Of a stretch of DNA of 6,353 bases, positions 1-5,406 are shown piece by piece (position 1 is the first letter of the stretch; each line of letters opens with the position of its first letter). Position numbers and translations under genes: made by a program. The notes under the pieces were generated by a model that was not told the origin of the DNA, searched no databases, and saw only the letters and a program-made list of their open reading frames with translations. Location of the stretch: positions 1-6,353 of the forward strand of contig CAYZDV010000115.1 in assembly GCA_964477275.1 (NCBI GenBank), written 5' to 3'. The stretch comes from CAYZDV01 sp964477275. GTDB lineage: Bacteria > Acidobacteriota > Aminicenantia > Aminicenantales > Aminicenantaceae.

Positions 1-299
1 ACAATACCGGCAGTAGCCAGCAGAGGACCGATCTCAATTCCCAGCTGGCCTAAAATCATCATCAGGGCTACAACGAGAACCACAACATTGAGCAAATTGC
101 GAATCACACCGGTCAGCGTCTTCGCCCTTTTCTTCGACTCCTCATCATCCTTATCATGAAGAAAAAACACCGATGCACGGGAAGAAACCATCCTGATCAG
201 CTTGACCACGACCAGGGTGATGACCAGAATCAAAAAGACCTTCAGGCCGGTGGTCAGAAGCCAGTTTTTTACTGCTGTCAAAATGCCCGTCAAATCCAT
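1..299 (-). CDS. MscS-family mechanosensitive ion channel, N-terminal part (truncated by window edge)
   Basis: This is an open frame of 99 complete codons running off the left edge, so the C-terminal part of the gene lies outside the window. Starting at the ATG at 299, the protein begins MDLTGILTAVKNW. It has a hydrophobic helix at about residues 15-38, a charged, basic/acidic linker at about 40-65, a second hydrophobic helix at about 68-88, and then LGIEIGPLLATAGI. That last stretch matches the entry to the glycine/alanine-rich pore helix of small MscS channels. The family forms inner-membrane heptamers that open under membrane tension and release solutes on hypo-osmotic shock. The start is supported by an AGGAGG-type ribosome site at 306-313 (minus strand). 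The gene lies 187 bases downstream of the lipoprotein gene on the same strand. I see no clear promoter or terminator between them, so co-transcription is possible. The family call is confident; the subtype cannot be judged without the beta and cytoplasmic domains. Confidence 0.85.
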   Translation of the reverse strand, partial: MDLTGILTAVKNWLLTTGLKVFLILVITLVVVKLIRMVSSRASVFFLHDKDDEESKKRAKTLTGVIRNLLNVVVLVVALMMILGQLGIEIGPLLATAGI

Positions 300-486
300 A
301 GTCCACTCCTCCTTTTCTCGAGAATCCTGAGTAGAGATTTCCCTTCAGCCTTTCGGCGGCTTCGGGGAGAAAAAGGAAGGTATTTTTCAGGAGATGGTAA
401 TCCCCGCCATCAGCAGGATTTTCTCTCTGCGCAAAGCTTCGTTTTTTTAAGCTGTTTCCTCTGAACCTGTTATACTTTTAGGAGTT
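300..486 (-). other. Intergenic leader between the lipoprotein gene and mscS
   Basis: These 187 bases separate the lipoprotein stop from the mscS start. I find no convincing promoter and no hairpin followed by a T-run. The only structures are weak: a 4-bp stem AGCC/GGCT around 346-360 with a 7-base loop, and a short AGCTT/AAGCT inverted repeat around 436-454. The only strong signal is the mscS ribosome site at 306-313. Read-through from the lipoprotein promoter into mscS is therefore plausible. Confidence 0.4.
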
Positions 487-1461
487 TCAGTTAATGACGA
501 TGATGATGCGAGCGAGCTGGAATGCATTCGTGTTCAACAGGTTCACCCTGGCCGACTGTCCGTCTGCTGAAATCGTCACCGTGTAATCCCTGGGGACGGA
601 TAAAGTCTTGGGCACGAGCTCCACTTTCTTGATGGCCGGAACCCTGAAGTCTCCGGCATTCAGCTCGACAATGGTCGTCTCACGGAGGTCAACCCGGTCT
701 TTCATATCTGTAAACCTGAGAGATCCGATGTCTGTCTTTCCTCTGGCCTTGAGGCCGTCCTTCGTCCCGGCGATATAATACACGGAGTTCAGCCAGGACT
801 CGAACTCTTTGGCCTGGTCGAAGTAGCTTTCCGCTTTCTTTTCCAGGAGTGCGGCTTTGGCCTGAAGCGTTTCGTATTCCCTGTTCATTTCCCTCGCTTT
901 ATCCTTGCTTTTTGCTTTGTATTTCAGGGCAGCTACTTCGGCGAGGGTTCTCTCATTCCTTAAGACCACCTTCTCGGCCTCTTTCTTTATGGCCATGATC
1001 CGCTTCCACCTGCCCGGAGAAACCGTCGCATCGCCCTGGACGATGAAGCCTCCGTATTTCTCGCCATCGCTGTAATTTCCGACCTGAAAGCCGATCACGA
1101 GCTGGTCAAAAAGATAGGAATCCCTGAGAATCTTTTTGGCCTCATCCTCGGACATTCCGAATTTTTCAATAAGGAAGTCTTGAGCGATTTTGGAGTGCTT
1201 ATCGCCCTTCTCCACCGTCCAGAATACAGGTATCGTTCTCTGGAGGTCCGCTTTCTCCATCTGGAGCTGCTTGATCTGGTCATTCTTTGCATTGACTTCC
1301 CTCTGCAGATCATCCGCCTTGGTCTGAAGTTCAGCCTGAGCCTCAAGGACAGCGGGTGATTCCTTCTTGGCACAGGAGGTGAGAAATAATAGGCCAATAA
1401 CTAAGGTAAGAGATAGACCTAAAGCCAACGAATTCTTCATGACGCTACCAACTCCTTTCAT
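487..1461 (-). CDS. Coiled-coil lipoprotein with LysM-like segment, function unknown
   Basis: The 324-residue protein has a lipoprotein signal peptide: a basic start, a hydrophobic core at about 11-27 and the lipobox LTSC with the acylated cysteine at residue 30. Ala-Lys-Lys follows the cysteine, so the +2 residue is not Asp and outer-membrane sorting is expected if the Lol rule holds. Next come a heptad-like coiled coil (about 36-76) and a segment (about 80-130) with TVEKGDKHSKIA and later LVIGFQVGNY, which resembles LysM (VxxGDxxxxIA ... GxxV) but is longer than usual. A second long, charged coiled coil (about 157-222) is followed by a C-terminal domain starting YYIAGTKDGLKARGK and ending in a beta-rich tail. 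The YYxxGTK motif recalls coiled-coil lipoproteins of other diderm phyla, from memory only. The upstream ATG is used because AGGAGGG sits just before it. An internal ATG at 1440 with AAGGAG 11 bases upstream is an alternative that would give a shorter signal peptide (Cys23). A role in envelope organisation or peptidoglycan contact is inference. Confidence 0.8.
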   Translation of the reverse strand: MKGVGSVMKNSLALGLSLTLVIGLLFLTSCAKKESPAVLEAQAELQTKADDLQREVNAKNDQIKQLQMEKADLQRTIPVFWTVEKGDKHSKIAQDFLIEKFGMSEDEAKKILRDSYLFDQLVIGFQVGNYSDGEKYGGFIVQGDATVSPGRWKRIMAIKKEAEKVVLRNERTLAEVAALKYKAKSKDKAREMNREYETLQAKAALLEKKAESYFDQAKEFESWLNSVYYIAGTKDGLKARGKTDIGSLRFTDMKDRVDLRETTIVELNAGDFRVPAIKKVELVPKTLSVPRDYTVTISADGQSARVNLLNTNAFQLARIIIVIN

Positions 1462-1465
1462 AATA

Positions 1466-1472
1466 CCCTCCT
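1466..1472 (-). promoter_or_regulatory. Ribosome binding site of the lipoprotein gene
   Basis: On the minus strand AGGAGGG lies 4 bases before the ATG at 1461. It is a stronger anti-16S match than the AAGGAG (1452-1457) preceding the internal ATG at 1440, and it is the reason the longer start is preferred. Its spacing is slightly short, so the choice is not certain. Confidence 0.6.
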
Positions 1473-1575
1473 AAATTTTAAAAAATGAGTCAGAATCTAT
1501 TGCGATGAAAAACCTGAAAATCTTTTGCGTTTTTCGAGCTCGATCCATTCTCTTCACGACCCTGGAATTGAGGTC

Positions 1576-1604
1576 ATTATACCATTTTTCTTCAAGACCG
1601 GCAA
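1576..1604 (-). promoter_or_regulatory. Sigma70-like promoter for the lipoprotein gene
   Basis: On the minus strand TTGCCG (1599-1604) is followed by a 17-base spacer and a perfect TATAAT (1576-1581). TGG directly before the -10 makes an extended -10 (TGnTATAAT). Transcription should start near 1569, giving a leader of about 107 bases before the ATG at 1461. The perfect -10, optimal spacing and correct orientation make this a confident prediction. No experimental support is available from the sequence. Confidence 0.75.
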
Positions 1605-1634
1605 ACGAACACCACACAAGGGAAGTTCCTCTTT

Positions 1635-1661
1635 TTTATACAAAAAAAACGCTTTTGTCAA
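1635..1661 (-). promoter_or_regulatory. Possible second, upstream minus-strand promoter
   Basis: On the minus strand a perfect TTGACA (1656-1661) is followed after 15 bases by TATAAA (1635-1640). The hexamers are good, but the 15-base spacing is shorter than optimal and the tract is A/T-rich, where such matches arise by chance. If real, it would be a tandem upstream promoter for the lipoprotein gene. Confidence 0.3.
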
Positions 1662-1692
1662 ATATCTTTTTATTTTTTTGTCATTCATGTGT

Positions 1693-1722
1693 TTGACAGC
1701 AAACTTTATCATGTGCTATAAG
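1693..1722 (+). promoter_or_regulatory. Sigma70-like promoter for the glycerate kinase gene
   Basis: A perfect TTGACA (1693-1698) and TATAAG (1717-1722) are separated by 18 bases. TGC immediately before the -10 gives an extended -10 (TGnTATAAG). A T-rich tract (about 1667-1680) sits just upstream, where an UP element would lie. Transcription should begin around 1729. This places the TTG at 1727 at or before the transcript start and supports the ATG at 1784 as the real start. Confidence 0.7.
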
Positions 1723-1783
1723 CCTTTTGCGGATAATAGAAGGTTTCTCCCTCCGCTCCATATCAGGCCATATTTCCTGGACA

Positions 1784-3112
1784 ATGAGCCTCAATCAACT
1801 GAAAAAAGACGCGCTGCGCATTTTCCGGGCGGGGATCAAAGCGGCCGACCCTGTCCGGGCCGTCAAACAGCATGTTCGGAGAGAAAACGACAGACTGTCC
1901 GTCGGGAGCCGCGGCTATGACCTGAAAGACTATGAGAATGTCTTGGTCATCGGGGCCGGAAAGGCCGCGGCGGCCATGGCGCAGCCGGTTGAGGAGCTGC
2001 TCGGAGACAGGCTGAAAACGGGGCTTGTCAGTGTCAAGTCCGGCTATTCCCTTCCCCTGAAGACCGTCCAGGTCATCGAAGCCGGCCATCCCGTTCCTGA
2101 CGAGGCAGGTTTAAACGGAGCCGGTCAGATCGTCCAGCTTTTAAAGCAGACGGGAAAGAAAGACCTCGTGATTTTCCTCATCTCGGGCGGCGGTTCAGCC
2201 CTTCTGCCGATGCCGGCTGAAGGTCTCACGCTCGAAGACAAACAGCAGCTCACCAGATGCCTTCTCGAATGCGGCGCCACCATCCATGAAATCAACACGC
2301 TGAGAAAACACCTCTCCCGCATCAAGGGAGGCCGGCTGGCCCGTCTGGCCTATCCTTCACAGCTCGTCTCCCTCATTCTCTCCGATGTCATCGGGGATGA
2401 CCTGGATATCATCGCTTCGGGGCCGACTGTTCCGGACAGAAGCACCTACAGCGACTGCCTGGCTGTCCTGGACAGGTATGGAATCCGGGAGAAAATTCCG
2501 CCCCCGGTGCTCAGCCATCTGGAGAGGGGGGCCAGGGGAGAAATCGAAGAAACGCCCAAAGAGGGTGACCTGGCCTTCCAGAAGACCCAGAACCTCATTG
2601 TTGCCGGCAATATCCAGGCTGCTCTGGCCGCCAGAGAGAAAGCCGGTGAGCTCGGTTACAACAGCCTGATTCTCTCCACCCTTATCGAGGGAGAGACAAG
2701 GGAAATCGCCAGGGCCCACACCGCCATCGCCCGGGAAATCCGCAAAAGCGGAAATCCTCTCTCGCCCCCCGCATGCATCGTATCGGGCGGAGAAACCACC
2801 GTCACCGTTCGAGGACAGGGATTGGGCGGCCGGAACCAGGAATTCGCCCTGGCCGCAGCGGTTGAGATTGACGGCTGGGAAGGAGTGGTCATTCTCAGCG
2901 CCGGCACAGACGGAACAGATGGCCCGACCGATGCGGCCGGTGCCATCGCCGACGGCACCACTCTCCAGCGGGCCAGGGAGAAAGGGCTGAACGCAGAACT
3001 CCATCTTCGAGAAAACGACTCCTATCCCTTTTTTCAGTTCCTCGGCGACCTCATCATCACCGGGCCAACTTACACCAACGTCATGGACCTCCGCCTGGTG
3101 ATGGTCGAGTAG
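1784..3112 (+). CDS. Glycerate 2-kinase (GckA/TtuD, MOFRL family)
   Basis: The enzyme phosphorylates D-glycerate with ATP to 2-phosphoglycerate in the cytoplasm, feeding lower glycolysis. From the chosen ATG the protein has 442 residues, normal for the family. Visible landmarks are IGAGKA (about 56-61), SGGGSALLPMP (about 134-144), NTLRKHLSRIKGG (about 171-183), SDVIGDD...IASGPT (about 200-215), the glycine-rich SGGETTVTVRG and LGGRNQEFAL (about 334-357), and AGTDGTDGPTDAAGA (about 373-387). The C-terminal TGPTYTNVMDL differs from the form usually seen, TGPTGTNVNDL. The frame could extend to a TTG at 1727, but that codon coincides with the predicted transcription start and the extra residues look non-coding. 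The ribosome site before 1784 is weak. The gene has its own promoter and is followed, after 218 bases, by the glycosylglycerate operon, suggesting glycerate salvage or precursor supply. Family assignment is firm; the physiological link is inference. Confidence 0.93.
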   Translation: MSLNQLKKDALRIFRAGIKAADPVRAVKQHVRRENDRLSVGSRGYDLKDYENVLVIGAGKAAAAMAQPVEELLGDRLKTGLVSVKSGYSLPLKTVQVIEAGHPVPDEAGLNGAGQIVQLLKQTGKKDLVIFLISGGGSALLPMPAEGLTLEDKQQLTRCLLECGATIHEINTLRKHLSRIKGGRLARLAYPSQLVSLILSDVIGDDLDIIASGPTVPDRSTYSDCLAVLDRYGIREKIPPPVLSHLERGARGEIEETPKEGDLAFQKTQNLIVAGNIQAALAAREKAGELGYNSLILSTLIEGETREIARAHTAIAREIRKSGNPLSPPACIVSGGETTVTVRGQGLGGRNQEFALAAAVEIDGWEGVVILSAGTDGTDGPTDAAGAIADGTTLQRAREKGLNAELHLRENDSYPFFQFLGDLIITGPTYTNVMDLRLVMVE

Positions 3113-3254
3113 CCAGGACGGACGGGGGACACCCCATGACAGGACCCATCCTCTTCAACCCAGGGAGGACGGAAGGCGTAAATGGCCCGGGACAGTTCGC
3201 TCGAACTCGCGCTAACAGGACCGGCGAGCGACCGGAAAAAGTTTCACCCCATCT
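3113..3254. other. GC-rich intergenic spacer downstream of the glycerate kinase gene
   Basis: The first part of the 218-base gap is GC-rich and carries no recognised gene. It holds a small GGGG-ACA-CCCC hairpin (3125-3135) and a 7-bp inverted repeat, TCGCTCG (3197-3203) with CGAGCGA (3225-3231), enclosing 21 bases. Neither is followed by a T-run, so an intrinsic terminator for the kinase transcript is not convincing. A 40-codon open frame (3136-3258) shows no ribosome site worth trusting. Confidence 0.4.
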
Positions 3255-3283
3255 TTGACAATTCGGAAAATATCAAATATTAT
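3255..3283 (+). promoter_or_regulatory. Near-consensus sigma70-like promoter of the phosphatase-synthase operon
   Basis: A perfect TTGACA (3255-3260), an optimal 17-base spacer and TATTAT (3278-3283, one mismatch to TATAAT) give the best promoter in the window. Transcription should start near 3290, leaving an A-rich leader of about 41 bases before the GTG at 3331. The base composition changes sharply from GC-rich to AT-rich here. No operator-like repeat is obvious next to it. Confidence 0.8.
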
Positions 3284-3317
3284 GGAAAAAACATTTTCAA
3301 AACTTATCAAACTCTTT

Positions 3318-3324
3318 AAAAGGA
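3318..3324 (+). promoter_or_regulatory. Ribosome binding site selecting the GTG start of the phosphatase gene
   Basis: AAAAGGA lies 6 bases before the GTG at 3331. The nearby ATG (3326-3328) is out of frame and followed at once by CGG and TGA, so it cannot start the gene. No other in-frame start lies before the catalytic aspartate motif. Together these fix the GTG as the start codon. Confidence 0.7.
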
Positions 3325-3330
3325 CATGCG

Positions 3331-4158
3331 GTGAACCTCAATTTGCCCGGAGCTGACCAAATTTTAGTCTTTACCGACCTGGACGGAACTCTTCTGGACC
3401 ATGAAACCTATTCTTTTCAGCCGGCCCTTCCAGCCCTCCGGCTTCTGCGGGAAAACGATATCCCCCTCATCATCTGCACCAGCAAGACCCGGGCTGAAAT
3501 CGAAAAAATCCGCGTCCAGCTTCAAAACTCCCATCCTTTCATCCCGGAAAACGGCGGCGCGGTCTTTATTCCCGGAGATTACTTCCCCTTCAGCTTTTCG
3601 TTCGACAGGGAGGAGGAGGGCTATCGGGTGATTGAACTCGGAACTCATTACCGGAAACTGAGGGATGAACTCCAGCGGATGCGCCAGAAGTTCCCGGGAA
3701 AAATCAAGGGATTCGGGGACCTCTCTCCCCGCAACGTGGCCGCTCTCTGCGGGTTATCTCTTGAGGAGGCCCGGCTGGCCAAAAAAAGGGAGTATGACGA
3801 GCCGTTCCTCCTGGAGGATGAAAAGGCCGAAGAAGCTGTCCGGGAGCTGGCCCGCCGCGCCGCGCTCCAGGTCACCCGGGGCGGCCGGTTTTTTCATCTG
3901 ACCGGTAACAACGACAAAGGGAAGGCCGTCCTTCTGCTCAGGAACATCTACAGGAAAAAATCGAAGCGGATCAAAACCATCGGACTCGGGGACAGCCTCA
4001 ATGACCTGCCCATGCTCCTGGCTGTCGATTATCCAGTTCTGGTCCAGAAGCCCGATGGAAGCTATGACCCGGCCATGGCACATGAAAACCTGATGCGGGC
4101 TCCTGGCAGAGGTCCCGAGGGCTGGTCTCGTGCCCTGCTCAACCTTATCCAAGAATAA
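3331..4158 (+). CDS. gpgP: HAD phosphatase: glucosyl-/mannosyl-3-phosphoglycerate phosphatase (GpgP/MpgP)
   Basis: The enzyme removes phosphate from glycosyl-3-phosphoglycerate, the second step of glucosyl- or mannosylglycerate synthesis. Its 275 residues are typical for the MpgP/YedP branch of the HAD (Cof-type) superfamily. All four HAD motifs are visible: FTDLDGT with nucleophile Asp16 and acid/base Asp18, the serine/threonine motif ICTSKT (about 48-53), a lysine in NNDKGKA (about 193-199), and GLGDSLNDLPML (about 218-229) with Asp221 and Asp225 for Mg2+. The signature IPENGG (about 71-76) and the C-terminal GPEGWSRALL are characteristic of the MpgP family. The start is GTG, fixed by the upstream AAAAGGA. 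The next gene, 33 bases downstream, encodes the matching synthase, so the two form an operon from the promoter at 3255-3283. Because the partner is GpgS-like rather than GT55 MpgS-like, glucosyl-3-phosphoglycerate is the likelier substrate. Such phosphatases can accept both sugars, so the symbol is provisional. Confidence 0.88.
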   Translation: MNLNLPGADQILVFTDLDGTLLDHETYSFQPALPALRLLRENDIPLIICTSKTRAEIEKIRVQLQNSHPFIPENGGAVFIPGDYFPFSFSFDREEEGYRVIELGTHYRKLRDELQRMRQKFPGKIKGFGDLSPRNVAALCGLSLEEARLAKKREYDEPFLLEDEKAEEAVRELARRAALQVTRGGRFFHLTGNNDKGKAVLLLRNIYRKKSKRIKTIGLGDSLNDLPMLLAVDYPVLVQKPDGSYDPAMAHENLMRAPGRGPEGWSRALLNLIQE

Positions 4159-4191
4159 CGATAAACGGAAAAACCGAATAAGGAGGGAGAA

Positions 4192-5403
4192 ATGGCAGAC
4201 TTTTATCAAAGCGGCGTGGTGGCCACCTTCCACCGCTTCGGAAGCGTCGACCTGAAACGCATGGAGAGAGAGCTGACAGAATTCAACCGCCACCGGCCCA
4301 TCGCCCTGGTCCTTCCCTCAACCTATGCCGAACTGGAAGCTCCGGCCATCCGGACGATCGTGGAGGAAATCCAGAAGGTTCCCTATCTCCACGAGATCGT
4401 GGTCACCATGGGCAGAACGAACGAGGAACAGTTCAAAAAAGCGAGGGATTTTTTTTCCTGTTTTCCCCAGAGGACGCGCGTGATCTGGAACACGGGACCG
4501 AAGGTGGGAGCGCTGTATAAACTGCTCGAAGAAAACGGCCTGTCCGTGGGCGAGGATGGAAAAGGCCGGTCCTGCTGGACAGCCTACGGATACATTCTCT
4601 CTCGAGAGGAGAGCAAGGTCATCGCCCTGCACGACTGCGACATCGTCAACTATTCGAGGGAACTCCTGGGACGGCTCTGCTACCCGGTCGCCTCTCCGAA
4701 TATCGATTATGCCTTCTGCAAAGGCTATTATGCCCGGGTGACGGACCGCATGCACGGCCGCGTGACCCGTCTCTTCGTTACTCCCATCATCCGCAGCCTG
4801 CAAAAGCTCCTCGGCCCTCTGCCAATCCTGGTTTACTGGGACAGCTTCCGCTACCCGCTGGCCGGCGAATTCTCCATGCTGGCCGACCTGGCCCGCATCA
4901 ACCGCATCCCCGGTGACTGGGGAATCGAGGTGGAAACCCTGGCCGAAGTGTTCCGCAACTGCGCCATCAGAAGAATCTGCCAGGTGGAGATCTGCGAAAC
5001 ATACGAACACAAGCATCAGCCGCTTTCCGCCGAGAACCCGAAAACCGGGCTGATGAAGATGTCCATCGATATCGCCAAGGCCATCTTCAGGAATCTGGCC
5101 ATCGAAGGGGCCGTGCTCAGCGAGAGTCTGCTGAATACCCTGGTGGTCAATTATCTGCGCACCGCCCAGGACACCATCAAACGCCACCACGACGATGCCG
5201 CCATCAACGGACTCGTCTTCGACCGTCATCAAGAGACGGTGATGGTGGAAGCCTTCACCCAGGCCATCCAGATTGCCGGCAACGAGTTTCGGGAAAACCC
5301 GCTCTATTCGCCGCTCATTCCCAACTGGAACCGGGTCACCTCCGCCATCCCCGACTTTCTGGACAAGCTCTATGAAGTGGTGGAGGAAGAGAACACAGCC
5401 TGA
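4192..5403 (+). CDS. gpgS: Glucosyl-3-phosphoglycerate synthase (GpgS-type retaining glycosyltransferase)
   Basis: The enzyme transfers glucose from a nucleotide sugar to D-3-phosphoglycerate, the first step of glucosylglycerate synthesis. The 403-residue protein has a GT-A fold layout: LVLPSTYAEL (about 39-48), the donor-binding GKGRSCWTAYGYIL (about 123-136), and a DxD-type metal site HDCDIVNY (about 147-154, DCD). Acceptor-side motifs follow: AGEFSML (about 224-230) and GDWGIEVETL (about 241-250). EHKHQPL (about 272-278) provides the histidine that completes metal binding in GpgS and in mannosylglycerate synthase. These fit the GpgS class known from Persephonella, methanogens and, more distantly, mycobacteria, not the GT55 mannosyl enzyme. 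A strong ribosome site, AAGGAGGG, sits 4-5 bases before the ATG. The phosphatase gene ends 33 bases upstream. The C-terminal 120 or so residues are helical and probably serve oligomerisation (inference). The donor (ADP-, GDP- or UDP-glucose, or GDP-mannose) cannot be read from sequence. Confidence 0.87.
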   Translation: MADFYQSGVVATFHRFGSVDLKRMERELTEFNRHRPIALVLPSTYAELEAPAIRTIVEEIQKVPYLHEIVVTMGRTNEEQFKKARDFFSCFPQRTRVIWNTGPKVGALYKLLEENGLSVGEDGKGRSCWTAYGYILSREESKVIALHDCDIVNYSRELLGRLCYPVASPNIDYAFCKGYYARVTDRMHGRVTRLFVTPIIRSLQKLLGPLPILVYWDSFRYPLAGEFSMLADLARINRIPGDWGIEVETLAEVFRNCAIRRICQVEICETYEHKHQPLSAENPKTGLMKMSIDIAKAIFRNLAIEGAVLSESLLNTLVVNYLRTAQDTIKRHHDDAAINGLVFDRHQETVMVEAFTQAIQIAGNEFRENPLYSPLIPNWNRVTSAIPDFLDKLYEVVEEENTA

Positions 5404-5406
5404 GCC

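Larger units (their letters stand above)
1462..1783. other. Divergent AT-rich regulatory region between the lipoprotein and glycerate kinase genes
   Basis: This 322-base stretch separates two divergently transcribed genes. It holds a minus-strand promoter at 1576-1604, a plus-strand promoter at 1693-1722, and between them a strongly A/T-rich tract (about 1631-1690) with runs of 6 to 8 T or A. The tract includes the inverted repeat ACAAAA (1640-1645) / TTTTGT (1653-1658). The two predicted transcription starts are about 160 bases apart and face away from each other. Small open frames here lack ribosome sites and look random. The A/T tract could act as an UP element or a bent, nucleoid-protein-bound segment; this is inference. 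Confidence 0.6.

Noticed and set aside
346..454. Weak stem-loops between the lipoprotein gene and mscS as terminators
   Set aside because: Stems are only 4-5 bp and no T-run follows on the minus strand.
156..464. Plus-strand open frame of 102 codons
   Set aside because: It lies opposite the mscS start and its leader, lacks a ribosome site, and has a low-complexity, non-protein-like composition.
1640..1680. ACAAAA/TTTTGT inverted repeat followed by T-runs as an intrinsic terminator
   Set aside because: The stem is entirely A/T-rich apart from one pair, the T-run is 9 or more bases away, and no plus-strand gene ends here.
1525..1920. Plus-strand open frame of 131 codons overlapping the start of the glycerate kinase gene
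   Set aside because: It crosses both predicted promoters and runs in another frame through the kinase N-terminus, with no recognisable domain.
3136..3258. 40-codon open frame in the spacer before gpgP
   Set aside because: It runs into the -35 box, has no credible ribosome site and shows no recognisable sequence.
4318..5232. Long minus-strand open frame (304 codons) inside gpgS
   Set aside because: It is a shadow of the GC-rich gpgS coding strand. The plus-strand protein has clear GpgS motifs, while this one has none.
4192..5403. Identification of the synthase as GT55 mannosyl-3-phosphoglycerate synthase
   Set aside because: The DCD site, the DWGIEVETL motif and the C-terminal EHKHQPL fit GpgS-type enzymes better, although the sugar donor remains unproven.
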